Shown in pieces: positions 1 through 8,894 of a DNA stretch of 64,000 nucleotides. The notes beneath the pieces were generated by a model. It made no database searches and had not been told where the DNA came from. It saw nothing but the letters and a program-made list of their open reading frames with translations. Location: the NCBI GenBank assembly GCA_026388185.1, contig JAPLKG010000017.1, positions 62,001 to 126,000 on the forward strand, given 5' to 3'. This DNA comes from Candidatus Eisenbacteria bacterium (GTDB lineage: Bacteria > Eisenbacteria > RBG-16-71-46 > JAFGJU01). The position numbers and the translations under genes were made by a program. Each line of letters starts with the position of its first letter. Positions within the stretch are counted from its first letter, which is position 1.

Positions 1-1603
1 CCATCTCCCCCACCGTCCTTCCGGTCACGTCCACAAGGACAAGCCTGAAGGGGGTCTTGTCCTTCTCCGCAGCGAAGGTCACGCTGATCGCTCCCCTCGA
101 AGGATTGGGCCAGACTGCCAGGCGCGGTGAGGTCGCCGCGGAAGGAGGAAGATACCGAATGCTGACCGGCCCGTAAAGAACCTGCTCATCACCTTCCAGG
201 ATCCCGAGAAAATACTGATACGTGACGCCTGCGCTCACGTGAGTGTCCAGAAACTTCTCCTCCCCGAACAAAGACTCTTGAGTGATTTTTGTGAGCAAAC
301 TTCCGGTATCGTCTTCTCTGTATATGTCAAAGAATGCGATGCTGCCTTGGGAGTCCATTACCCAACTCACCAATATGCCCTCGGCGGTACACTCGGCATC
401 GAGAGCAAGAAGCTCCATTCCCACGAGCACGGGCTGTATGCCCAGCTTGTAGTAGATCTCAAAATTCAGATCCCTGTTGTCGGCCCAGACCACGTGCACG
501 TTGCCCGAGCGGTCCGCGACCACGGAGGGATTCCACGAGGTTGAAGCGTCGCTCGTCAGCCTTGTCTCGACGGGATCCCAACCGGGCCCCTCGGAGCTGC
601 TGACCCTGCGATAGTAGATCTCGTCGTTGCCGTTTCTGAAGTCCTCCCACACGATGTGCAGGCTTCCCTCGCGGTCTACAGTCACGGACGGATTCGACGA
701 GATGCCAGGATTATAGCTGAGTCGCTTCTCGTCTCCCCAACCGATCCCGTTCAGATAGCGCCGGAAGTATATCTCAAAGTTGCCGTTTCTCTTGTCAGAC
801 CACACGACGTAGGCATCTCCATCTGCGTCGGCACCAACCGAGGGGCTCCACGCCAGCTGACCGCCCGTGCTGACTTGGAAGACACTGCTCCAGCCGGAGC
901 CGGGTGCATATGTCGTGTGGTAAATCTCGTAGTTGCCGAGGACGTTGTTGGCCCACACCACGTGAACATTGCCGAGGTCGTCTGAAGCCACCGAGGCACT
1001 CGCACACGTCCCGGAACCGGAGACGAGATCGAGCGGGTCACCGATCCAGCCGTTCTTCCACTCTCTGTAGAAAACGTCGGATGCCTGACCATTGCTCTGG
1101 GTCCAGGTGACGTGGACCGAGCTATCACCGGCGAGTGCAACGCAGGGGCTCGAACACGCGAGCGTTCCCGTGCTCACAAGACCCGAATCAAGAAGAGCAT
1201 CTGCGTGGGGATAGAATCTGGCGAAACTGACGGAGAAAGCGGATCCGTCCGAATCATCAATCCAAACCACGAACACGCTGGTATCCGGCATGACTACAAG
1301 GGACGGGTCGCGTGAAATTCCGGAGTTGGTCGTGAGCCTTCGCGGCTGAGGAGGCCACGCGGAGAGCGAGTCGAACATGACGTATTCAATCTCGTAGTTT
1401 CCCGGCTCGTCGTCGTGCCAGACGACGTGGATATTTCCGAGGCTGTCAGCCGCGACACAGTGTGCGTTGCCTGTCGAGAGACCGGATCTACCGGGGTCAA
1501 AAGTGAGACGCCTGTCGGATTGCCAAGAGGCGTGAGTGCTCGAGGTCAGCGAGACAAACAGAAGCACACCCAGGGCCGAGGAAAGGAATTTACCCGGTTT
1601 CAT
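1..1603 (-). CDS. Secreted beta-propeller-like protein with C-terminal sorting domain (3' end cut by window)
   Basis: An open frame of 534 codons runs from ATG at 1603 off the left edge with no stop. The N-terminus (MKPGKFLSSALGVLLFVS) is a signal peptide ending near 'STHA'. The body contains about five repeats of the type 'GNVHVVWADNRD.NFEIYY' (for example HVVWHDDEPGNYEIEY, HIVWEDFRNGNDEIYY), spaced roughly 50-60 residues apart, as in BNR/sialidase-like propeller blades. A fibronectin-like stretch follows, then 'LAVWPNPSRGAISVTF…LVLVDVTGR', the start of the FlgD-like/T9SS type A C-terminal domain. No catalytic residues can be named, so the ligand is unknown. Export to the cell surface is inferred from the two end signals. 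Repeats and ends are seen directly; function is not. Confidence 0.8.
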   Translation of the reverse strand, partial: MKPGKFLSSALGVLLFVSLTSSTHASWQSDRRLTFDPGRSGLSTGNAHCVAADSLGNIHVVWHDDEPGNYEIEYVMFDSLSAWPPQPRRLTTNSGISRDPSLVVMPDTSVFVVWIDDSDGSAFSVSFARFYPHADALLDSGLVSTGTLACSSPCVALAGDSSVHVTWTQSNGQASDVFYREWKNGWIGDPLDLVSGSGTCASASVASDDLGNVHVVWANNVLGNYEIYHTTYAPGSGWSSVFQVSTGGQLAWSPSVGADADGDAYVVWSDKRNGNFEIYFRRYLNGIGWGDEKRLSYNPGISSNPSVTVDREGSLHIVWEDFRNGNDEIYYRRVSSSEGPGWDPVETRLTSDASTSWNPSVVADRSGNVHVVWADNRDLNFEIYYKLGIQPVLVGMELLALDAECTAEGILVSWVMDSQGSIAFFDIYREDDTGSLLTKITQESLFGEEKFLDTHVSAGVTYQYFLGILEGDEQVLYGPVSIRYLPPSAATSPRLAVWPNPSRGAISVTFAAEKDKTPFRLVLVDVTGRTVGEM

Positions 1604-1760
1604 CGTGAGCGTCTTCCCCTCGCCCAGAACCCCGGCAGAGATTCGCCAAAAAGCCCTCACAGACGTAAAACACCCCCCTTCCGCACAAAACCTCAAGTCT
1701 GCTAGGGACCACAGGCTCCAGCAATATCGTACAGCCGCACGAGGAGAAAAGTCAAGGAGA

Positions 1761-3236
1761 TTACGGGAACCTAACGATCCTTCCCAGGGCGACCCGGATT
1801 TTCTGCTTCTCGTCCTGAGACGGAAAACGCAAGAGCCAGAGAAGAAGGAGAAAAACGAGCGATCCAGCCGTCTTCACGCCAACGGCCCCCAAACCGGTCA
1901 GGGGTATGATCGCAAGGCACAGATAAGAGACGAGACCGGCGAGCACGATTTTCAGAATCCTGATGAGCTCGTAGGCCACGGGAAAAAGCCTTCTCAACAC
2001 GAGCAAGAAATACGTCACAACGACGCCGAAGGCAGCCACGGTGGCAAGAGCCACTCCGAGAACGCCCATGTAGGGAATCACGAGCACGCTGAGCGTGATC
2101 TTGACGATCGCCCCGCAGATCATTGCCAGCGACACGTGATACGTTCTTTCGCGAAGATATATGCCTACCACGACCACGCTTGCCACGCCGTACAGAACAA
2201 AGCCCATCGCGACAAAGGGAACGACAGGTGCCGCATCCGCGTACGAGGCTCCTGCGACAAACCGTATGATGTCTCCTATCGTGGCCGAGAGAAGCACAAG
2301 GATGCCTACGCTCAAGAGCGCGAAATATGTGAGCGTCCTCGAGTAGAGCTGTTTTGCGTTTTCCTGAGTGGAGACCCTGAACATGAAAGGCGACCAGGCG
2401 GTGAGAAATGGGGTCACGAGAAACAGATTCACCGCCGACGCAAACTTGAAACCCACGCCGTATACTGCCACCATCGTGAGATCACCGAATTGCCTTAACA
2501 AATACCTGTCCGACTGATTCAGGGCCCAGAGGGCCAAACCGCCGGGCACCAGAAAGGCGCCAAACCTGAGGGCCTTCTTCAAGATCGGAAGCTCCATTGT
2601 AGGCTTCCAGCGTCTAAGAATGACGGGCGCAAGCATGACGAATCCCACTGCCGTTCCGACGAGCGTGCCCTCAAGCACTCCCATCACGCCTCGCCGTGCG
2701 TACACGACGAGGTAGAGGGAAGTCAGAAAAGTGGCCGCAAGCCTGCAGCAGGAGATGAATACAAAGAGCGCCGCCCTGCGATTCATCCTCAGCAAGTCGA
2801 GGGGCATTCTGGAGAGAATCGTGAGAAGGTTGGTGACGCACACGATGAGAAACGCGCTCCTCCAGGCAGACGTCCCGAACACAATGCTCGAGAGTCTCCC
2901 GGAAAAGAGAACGCACACGAGTGTGACGGCGAGGCACTCCAAGAGGAGGAAATTGAAGATGGAATAGATCAGCGACCGCCGGGCCGCTTCTTCCCTTTCC
3001 TCTCCATAAAACCTGAAGAACGCCGAGGTGAGTCCCAGCTCAATGACGGCAAACATCAAGAGCCCGAGCATTTCGGCAAGGAACACTATCCCGTACTCGG
3101 CAGGCGTGAGGACTCTTGCGAGAATCGGGAGAAGAAAAACGCCCGCCAGTTGAGTCGCGAGGGCGCCTACTCCATATACGGCGGACTGTCTTATTAGATC
3201 TGCTATTCTCTCGCGCGGCTCTTCGAGAAGACTCAC
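1761..3236 (-). CDS. Polysaccharide/oligosaccharide flippase (Wzx/MATE-like, MOP superfamily)
   Basis: 491 aa with about 14 hydrophobic segments. The N-terminal 'GVGALATQLAGVFLLPILARVLTPAEYG' region is the classic start of polysaccharide biosynthesis (RfbX/Wzx) flippases, which move lipid-linked sugar repeats across the inner membrane. The start is GTG at 3236, preceded by AAGGG. The gene lies 44 bp downstream of the SpoIIE phosphatase gene and may be cotranscribed with it. No glycosyltransferases are in view, so the substrate (O-antigen, capsule or other) cannot be set. Length and membrane pattern are normal for the family. Confidence 0.85.
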   Translation of the reverse strand: MSLLEEPRERIADLIRQSAVYGVGALATQLAGVFLLPILARVLTPAEYGIVFLAEMLGLLMFAVIELGLTSAFFRFYGEEREEAARRSLIYSIFNFLLLECLAVTLVCVLFSGRLSSIVFGTSAWRSAFLIVCVTNLLTILSRMPLDLLRMNRRAALFVFISCCRLAATFLTSLYLVVYARRGVMGVLEGTLVGTAVGFVMLAPVILRRWKPTMELPILKKALRFGAFLVPGGLALWALNQSDRYLLRQFGDLTMVAVYGVGFKFASAVNLFLVTPFLTAWSPFMFRVSTQENAKQLYSRTLTYFALLSVGILVLLSATIGDIIRFVAGASYADAAPVVPFVAMGFVLYGVASVVVVGIYLRERTYHVSLAMICGAIVKITLSVLVIPYMGVLGVALATVAAFGVVVTYFLLVLRRLFPVAYELIRILKIVLAGLVSYLCLAIIPLTGLGAVGVKTAGSLVFLLLLWLLRFPSQDEKQKIRVALGRIVRFP

Positions 3237-3280
3237 AATTACCCTTACGCTCTCATTCTCGCGCCATCATCCCCACGACA

Positions 3281-5500
3281 TCATTCCCGCATCCTGAGGG
3301 CGAGTATGGTCATGTCGTCGGAAACGTCGTTACTACCGATGAAGTCGAGCACCGTTTTCTCGACCTGTGTCACAATTTCCTTAGCGCTGAGGGAGGAAGG
3401 AACGTTGCTCAGGAGCTTCATGAGACGCTCCTCTCCGAACTCCTCTCTCCCGGCTCCGGAGGCCTCCGTGACTCCGTCGGTGTAGAGCACGAGGATCTCT
3501 CCCGGCGAGAGCTTCACTGTATGCTCGTTGTAGGAAGCCTCTCTCAGGACGCCAAGCACCAGGTCCCCCTTGCTCAGAAGCTTCGCCCCTCCGTCTCCCC
3601 CCACCAGGATGGGATAGCAGTGGCCTGCGTTGCAGTATTTGAGCGTCATCTTCCTCGTATCGATCTCTCCCAGGAACAATGTCGCAAATTGTTCGGGTCC
3701 GGTCATCTCCGCTATCAGCGAATTGAGCGTCATGACTACCTGCTTGACTGGCTTTGCTTCCATGATCTGGGTCCTGAGCGAAGCCTGTAGCATCGACGTC
3801 AGAAGAGCAGCCGCCACGCCTTTGCCGGCAACGTCGGCAATGACTATCAAACAAGTGCCGTCGCCGGCTTCGATAAAGTCGAAGTAGTCACCTCCCACGA
3901 ATCTGCTCGGTACGTTCTTCCCGTAGATCTCCAGTCTCTCCAAAACGGGAAATTCCCTGGGCAAGAACGCCGATTGAATCTTCCTCGCGAAGAGAAGCTC
4001 CTCTTCCATGAGCTTCTTGCCGAGGGTCTCCTTGTAGAGAAAAGAATTCTTGAGAGCAACCGAGAGCTGGCTCCCGAGGGTTTCGAGAAGCTGTCTGTCT
4101 TCAGAATGAAAGCGAGTCGGAAGAACCTTCTCGCCGAGGGTGAGAACGCCCATGATGTCTTGGTGGTGCACCAGAGGCATCACCCACGATGCCGACGCCG
4201 CGGCCAGGTACTGCTGCATCATCTCTCGCTCTTTCTCACCCGTGAACAGAGCAAGAGCCTCGTCTCTTGACAACAGTGTTGTCTGCGAAGCTATGTCCGT
4301 CAGAATTGTCGCAGGAGGCTCTTTCTCCAGGGACATCTTGTCGATCCCGAATGAATCAACCAACCTGAGAGTCTGTGTCTTCTTGTCGACTACGGCCAAC
4401 ATGCCACAGTTCGCCATGAGCGCTTCTCTCAAGGAATCCAGAAGCCGTCTCGAAAGCTCGTCGGTGTCCAGGACGGTCACTATGTCCCTGCTCAGGCGGC
4501 GTAGCACGTTTCTATAATCGCTCCGATGCCTCATAAGGTATTCTTCCAGGTAAGTCTCGAGCCTTCCGATGATGGGCTGAAACATGATAAGCGCAAGCAC
4601 GAGGAACACGGTCTCAAACACGGCCGTGTCAGTGCCCGTAAATCCCCTCAGGGCTCTGTCCAGCTGCTGGATTATTGTGAGGTATGCTCCGATAAAAACT
4701 GCGGAGACGATACCGTAGAGCACGCTTCGCCTGGCGATGAGTCTCACGTCAAGAAACTTGTACCGGACGACCGAATAGGCGATGGCGGAACTTCCTATGG
4801 TGAGAGAGAGCACCATGAGTGTCGATCTCAGGGCCAGGGGAACGGCTTTGCCGAAAGTCTCCGGAATGAGGACCGCGACACCGTAGAGCCCCAGGCACAC
4901 CGCAATGCCGGAGAATACGACGAGAACCTGCTGTCTCAGCGTGACGGTTTTTGCCCGCACAAACCCGCGCCACAGCAGCGATATGGAAGAGGCCGCAAAT
5001 GCCAGGTTGACGAAAGAGAAAAGGCTCGTGTGCCAGCGATAAATGAGCTTCCAGAATAGAGCAACTAGCTCCAGGAGAGGGCGAGAATACGGAATTCTGA
5101 CGCCAACGGAGGCGAACTCCAGCTGACCTCCCGCTTGTGAGCTTACGAGTGCAAAGAAAAAGTGAAACGTGTGGGGTATGAAAATGATGAGTCCGATGCT
5201 CGGCATTCTCGCAAGAAGCCTGTTCTCTCTCGGGTAGAGCAGAGCAAATAGAAGCAGGCAGGGAAAGAAGAACTCCCAGAGATAGGCAAACGTGTGCACA
5301 AAATACGCATACGCCCTGCTGTCGAGCGATTGTCTCTCCGCAAGAAGGCCGGACGCGCCAAGAACTGCTCCGAAACCTGCAAAGAAGAGCATCATTGACA
5401 CGACGAGGTTGACCTTTTGACGCGGGGCTTCCCTGAATATCAGAACACCGAGGAGAAAGATGAGAGCCCCGAGCAAGAAGAAAATTGTTGAGAGTACCAT
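3281..5500 (-). CDS. Membrane-anchored GAF-domain PP2C/SpoIIE-type serine phosphatase
   Basis: 739 aa. Residues ~1-250 form seven or eight membrane segments of the histidine-kinase N-terminal 7TM type. A linker is followed by a GAF domain (~355-500) and a SpoIIE/RsbU phosphatase domain (~535-737). Phosphatase metal-site motifs are visible: 'VGGDYFDF', 'VIADVAGKGVAAALLTS', 'LYTDGVTEA' and the final 'SDDMTILAL'. Such proteins dephosphorylate anti-anti-sigma factors (RsbV/SpoIIAA type) in response to a signal sensed by the membrane or GAF part. No anti-sigma factor or STAS gene is adjacent, so the partner is elsewhere. The family assignment is firm; signal and partner are unknown. Confidence 0.9.
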   Translation of the reverse strand: MVLSTIFFLLGALIFLLGVLIFREAPRQKVNLVVSMMLFFAGFGAVLGASGLLAERQSLDSRAYAYFVHTFAYLWEFFFPCLLLFALLYPRENRLLARMPSIGLIIFIPHTFHFFFALVSSQAGGQLEFASVGVRIPYSRPLLELVALFWKLIYRWHTSLFSFVNLAFAASSISLLWRGFVRAKTVTLRQQVLVVFSGIAVCLGLYGVAVLIPETFGKAVPLALRSTLMVLSLTIGSSAIAYSVVRYKFLDVRLIARRSVLYGIVSAVFIGAYLTIIQQLDRALRGFTGTDTAVFETVFLVLALIMFQPIIGRLETYLEEYLMRHRSDYRNVLRRLSRDIVTVLDTDELSRRLLDSLREALMANCGMLAVVDKKTQTLRLVDSFGIDKMSLEKEPPATILTDIASQTTLLSRDEALALFTGEKEREMMQQYLAAASASWVMPLVHHQDIMGVLTLGEKVLPTRFHSEDRQLLETLGSQLSVALKNSFLYKETLGKKLMEEELLFARKIQSAFLPREFPVLERLEIYGKNVPSRFVGGDYFDFIEAGDGTCLIVIADVAGKGVAAALLTSMLQASLRTQIMEAKPVKQVVMTLNSLIAEMTGPEQFATLFLGEIDTRKMTLKYCNAGHCYPILVGGDGGAKLLSKGDLVLGVLREASYNEHTVKLSPGEILVLYTDGVTEASGAGREEFGEERLMKLLSNVPSSLSAKEIVTQVEKTVLDFIGSNDVSDDMTILALRMRE

Positions 5501-5697
5501 TGGTCCTGCCTAACCCTGGAACCTGCTTATTCTCAATCGAAACTACGATGACAGGCACGAGGTTGTTGCGAGAAAGGGCCGGGCCCCAGGTATGCTTCGG
5601 CCTCTGCCCTTCCCTGTCGGGCTATCGTAGCACCAGGTCCATGAAGCGTCAATGCCGCGTCCTTGCCACAGATGTGGCCCCTACTCAGTGTTAGGCA

Positions 5698-5726
5698 TTG
5701 CCCGGAGCGCGAGTTTTTGCTAGTTT
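5698..5726 (+). promoter_or_regulatory. Possible sigma70-type promoter for the buk-ptb operon
   Basis: TTGCCC at 5698-5703 and TAGTTT at 5721-5726 are separated by 17 bp, ending 44 bp before the butyrate kinase ATG. The -10 match is poor, so this is a weak prediction. The rest of the 270-bp divergent region (5501-5770) shows no clear operator. Confidence 0.3.
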
Positions 5727-5770
5727 CTTTCTGTCTCAAGACGTGCCTTTATCGGCGGAGGAGGTTTCTA

Positions 5771-6871
5771 ATGAGTTTTCCGGACAGCGTGAGTTCTCCA
5801 GTCAGGAAGGAAGTTCTGCTTGTCATCAACCCTGGCTCCACTTCCACCAAGGTCGCGATCTATTCGAAGGACGGTCCTGTTTTTGAGAGCACGGTAAAGC
5901 ACGACGCCGCCGAGCTCGCCAAGTTTGACCTGGTCACCGAGCAGTTCGACCTGCGCTGGGACGTCATATCAAAATGCATCTCCGAAAACCTCTCCGACTC
6001 CGTCAAGGTGGTCGCGGTCGTGGGAAGGGGCGGTCCACTTCGCCCCCTGGAAGAAGGAACATATAAGATCTCTCCGCTGATGCTCGAAGAGCTCCGCTCG
6101 TGCAAGTATGCCAACCACGTCAGCAATCTGGGCGCAATTATCGCGGATAGGTTCGCGAAGCAATTCAATGTGCCGGGATTCATCGTGGATCCTGTCACCG
6201 TGGACGACTTGATACCCGAGGCGAGAATCTCGGGTCACCCACTCATAGAAAGGAAGAGCCTCTCCCACGCGCTGAACATTCGTTCGACGACGATCGCGGC
6301 CGCGGCCAGGATAGGAAAACCTCCGTCCGAGCTCAATTTCGTCGTCGCGCACATGGGAGGGGGAATCTCTGTCTGTGCCGTCAGGGGCGGGAAGCTTACA
6401 GATCTCAACAACGCCCTTCTGGGCCAGGGACCCTTCACTCCGAACAGGGCGGGCAGTCTTCCGATCGGCCCGTTGGTAAGACTGTGTTTTTCGGGAAAGT
6501 TCACCGAGAAAGAACTCATCAATGTCTTCTCGAAGGAGAGTGGACTCAAGGCATACTTGGGAACCGCGGACGTCGAGGAAGTTCTAGCACGCATAGCTTC
6601 AGGCGACGAGAGGGCCGGGCTCATCTTCGGGGCAATGATCTATCAGATTGCAAAGGAAATCGGAGCAATGGCTGCTGCCCTCAAGGGCAGGGTGGACGGG
6701 ATCATACTCACGGGGGGCATGTCGCACTCCAAGGAACTCACGGACAGCATCACTGATTACGTGAAATTTCTCGGCCCGGTCTACGTCTTCCCCGGAGAGA
6801 AAGAAATGGAGGCCCTCGCTCAGGGAGCCTTCAGAGTGATGGAAGGAAAAGAGAAAGCGAAGGAATACTGA
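5771..6871 (+). CDS. buk: Butyrate kinase
   Basis: 366 aa from ATG 5771, preceded by GGAGGAGG; longer upstream starts lack a ribosome site. The enzyme interconverts butyryl phosphate + ADP and butyrate + ATP (acetokinase family, ASKHA fold). Family motifs are clear: 'LVINPGSTSTKVAIY' (phosphate-1), 'VVAHMGGGISVCAV' (phosphate-2) and 'GIILTGGMSHSKEL' (adenosine). It may also act on isobutyryl- or isovaleryl-phosphate, as branched-chain kinases of this group do. The next two genes are phosphate acyltransferases, forming a substrate-level phosphorylation unit. Family is certain; chain-length preference is not readable. Confidence 0.95.
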   Translation: MSFPDSVSSPVRKEVLLVINPGSTSTKVAIYSKDGPVFESTVKHDAAELAKFDLVTEQFDLRWDVISKCISENLSDSVKVVAVVGRGGPLRPLEEGTYKISPLMLEELRSCKYANHVSNLGAIIADRFAKQFNVPGFIVDPVTVDDLIPEARISGHPLIERKSLSHALNIRSTTIAAAARIGKPPSELNFVVAHMGGGISVCAVRGGKLTDLNNALLGQGPFTPNRAGSLPIGPLVRLCFSGKFTEKELINVFSKESGLKAYLGTADVEEVLARIASGDERAGLIFGAMIYQIAKEIGAMAAALKGRVDGIILTGGMSHSKELTDSITDYVKFLGPVYVFPGEKEMEALAQGAFRVMEGKEKAKEY

Positions 6872-6967
6872 GACCGGGCGAAGTCAACGAGCGCCGAACG
6901 CCGGCGGGAAAAGCTCCCCACGCGGTCTGCCTGGTCAACACATGCACTGGGAAAGAAAGATAAAGGG

Positions 6968-7942
6968 ATGAGAGAATCAACTCGAAGCGCGTCCGCGTCA
7001 CCGATTCGCAGAGCCTCCGACCTCATCGAGAGAGCCCGCGCACTGGCCGGCACGGGAAGGCGGCACAGAATAGCGGTTGCCGCCGCCCAGGACCCAGATG
7101 TGCTGGACGCACTCAACGAGGCCCTCGAAGAAGGAATCGCGGAGCCACATCTTTTCGGGGACAGAGAGAAGATTCTCGCGATTTGCAGAGAGCTTTCCCT
7201 CGATGCTTCCAGATTCCACATCTATCATGTTCCCGACCCCGGCGAGGCGGCCAGGCAAGCGGTTGCTTTTGCAGACGCCGGCGAAGCAGAGATCATAATG
7301 AAGGGGTTTGTCAGCAGCTCCGTCATCATGAAGGCCGTGCTTTCCAAGGAATTCAACCTGCGCCGTTCAGACACGTTAAGCCACGTTGCGGTGCTGGACG
7401 TGCCGGGATATCACAAACTACTGAGCTTCACCGACGGCGGAGTGGTCGTGAGACCCGACTTCGAGCAGAAGAAAGGCATCCTCAGAAACTACCTGAGCGT
7501 CGCGGCGGCTCTGTGTATCGATCATCCGAAGATCGCGCTTCTCGGCACGCCGATCTCTGCCACCCTCACTCCGGACGCTCATGCCGAGAACTCGAAATTG
7601 GTGAGCATGTTCACGACCGGAGAAATGCTGGGGGCGACAGTTGACGGTCCCATGAGCCTCGATTGCGCGCTCTCGGAAAGAATAGCAGGTCGCTACGGCA
7701 TGAAAAGCCCCGTGAGTGGCGACGTGGACGCCATTCTGGTCAACGCGATAGAAGAATGCAACATCGTCGCCAAGTCCTTGATTGTGCTCGCCGGGGCCAT
7801 CTTCGCCGGAGTCGTGGTAGGTGCGAGACTTCCGGTAAGCCTTGTTTCGAGGACGGACACGAGAGAGAACAAGAAGGCTTCAATCGCTCTTGCTTCCCTC
7901 GTTGCGGCTTTGGGAGACGGGGACATTCCCGGGAAATCTTGA
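6968..7942 (+). CDS. ptb: Phosphate butyryltransferase (phosphate acyltransferase family)
   Basis: 324 aa; ATG at 6968 after a weak AAAGGG. It converts butyryl-CoA (or branched acyl-CoA) + Pi to acyl-phosphate + CoA, the step before butyrate kinase. The PTA/PTB fold is shown by 'MKGFVSSSVIMKAVL', 'LSHVAVLDVPGYHKLLSFTD', 'TVDGPMSLDCAL' and the C-terminal 'VSRTDTRENKKASIALA' phosphate/CoA-site motif. It lies 96 bp after buk and 10 bp before a second homolog. All expected motifs are intact, so this is probably the active acyltransferase of the operon. Confidence 0.92.
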   Translation: MRESTRSASASPIRRASDLIERARALAGTGRRHRIAVAAAQDPDVLDALNEALEEGIAEPHLFGDREKILAICRELSLDASRFHIYHVPDPGEAARQAVAFADAGEAEIIMKGFVSSSVIMKAVLSKEFNLRRSDTLSHVAVLDVPGYHKLLSFTDGGVVVRPDFEQKKGILRNYLSVAAALCIDHPKIALLGTPISATLTPDAHAENSKLVSMFTTGEMLGATVDGPMSLDCALSERIAGRYGMKSPVSGDVDAILVNAIEECNIVAKSLIVLAGAIFAGVVVGARLPVSLVSRTDTRENKKASIALASLVAALGDGDIPGKS

Positions 7943-7952
7943 GGATCGGTAC

Positions 7953-8894
7953 GTGAAGACTCTCAACGAAGTTACAGTTCTGCTTTCAAGCGGAAAGAAG
8001 AAGGACAGACTTCGCGGTGCGGTTTTCTCACCCGGAGAAGACACCCTTCTGGCTCTCAAGGCAGCGGCCGCGCTCTTGCCGGTTGAATTCCGCGTCTATG
8101 GCGGCGGAGCAGCCGTCGACACAATCGAGTCTCTCCTCGGGGACACGTGCTACGAATTCGTCCGGACAGACGATCCTGTCCGAGAACTCTCACAGTGTCT
8201 TTGTGGAGAAAAGCCGGGAGGCGAGACGCCCTTCCATTTTGTTGTTCGCGGCGATCTACTCTCGCTCGAGGACACACATCGAGCAATCTCGCTTGCCGGC
8301 TCAGGCGAAAACGTTTCGGATCTATCACAAGTGGCCGTGCTTGACGCGACGTCTCTGGGGCGAATTCTCGTCGTCTCTGACGGGTTCGTGAATCCGAGGC
8401 CCGACATCAGGACGAGGCTCGCGATCATCAGAAACGGTCTCAGAGTATGCCGGGCCCTTGGGATGAGCTACCCTCGGGTCGCCCTTTTGGCAGCCGTGGA
8501 GCAGGTGTACCCGGGCATGTCCGTGACGGTGGAGAGTGCGGAGATTGCGAAGCTGGCCGGGGCAGGAGAGATAACGGGAGCCGACGTGGACGGACCGCTC
8601 TCCTTTGACGTGGCGCTCGTCGAGCAGGTGGCAAGGGAAAAGGGGGCGACCGGAAAGGTGGCCGGCAAGGCAGAGTTGCTCGTAGCCAGCTCGATCGAAG
8701 TGGCCAACGGCATTTACATGGCTCAGACGGTGCTTGCCCGCGCCAACGCCGCAAGCGTGGTGGTGGGAGGAAAGGCGCCGCTCGCCCTACCCTTCCCGTC
8801 CGACTGCATTGACAACATAATCTTTTCCATTTGCCTCGCCTGCCTCCTGTCAAGCGACGACCTTCCCGAGCGTTCGCCCGTCTCGACTCGCTAG
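7953..8894 (+). CDS. Divergent second phosphate butyryltransferase-like protein
   Basis: 313 aa. The GTG at 7953 has a GAGGAT Shine-Dalgarno that overlaps the ptb stop codon, so translation is probably coupled; the longer frame back to 7842 would overlap ptb by 100 bp. It aligns with the upstream Ptb along its length ('LSQVAVLDATSLGRILVVSD', 'DVDGPLSFDVAL'). The C-terminal 'SRTDT..NKK' motif of Ptb is replaced by 'PFPSDCIDN', and the 'MKGFVSS' segment by 'VRGDLLSLED'. Loss of these residues suggests altered substrate use or a non-catalytic partner subunit. The stop codon shares the tetranucleotide CTAG with the convergent GH57 gene. Confidence 0.8.
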   Translation: MKTLNEVTVLLSSGKKKDRLRGAVFSPGEDTLLALKAAAALLPVEFRVYGGGAAVDTIESLLGDTCYEFVRTDDPVRELSQCLCGEKPGGETPFHFVVRGDLLSLEDTHRAISLAGSGENVSDLSQVAVLDATSLGRILVVSDGFVNPRPDIRTRLAIIRNGLRVCRALGMSYPRVALLAAVEQVYPGMSVTVESAEIAKLAGAGEITGADVDGPLSFDVALVEQVAREKGATGKVAGKAELLVASSIEVANGIYMAQTVLARANAASVVVGGKAPLALPFPSDCIDNIIFSICLACLLSSDDLPERSPVSTR

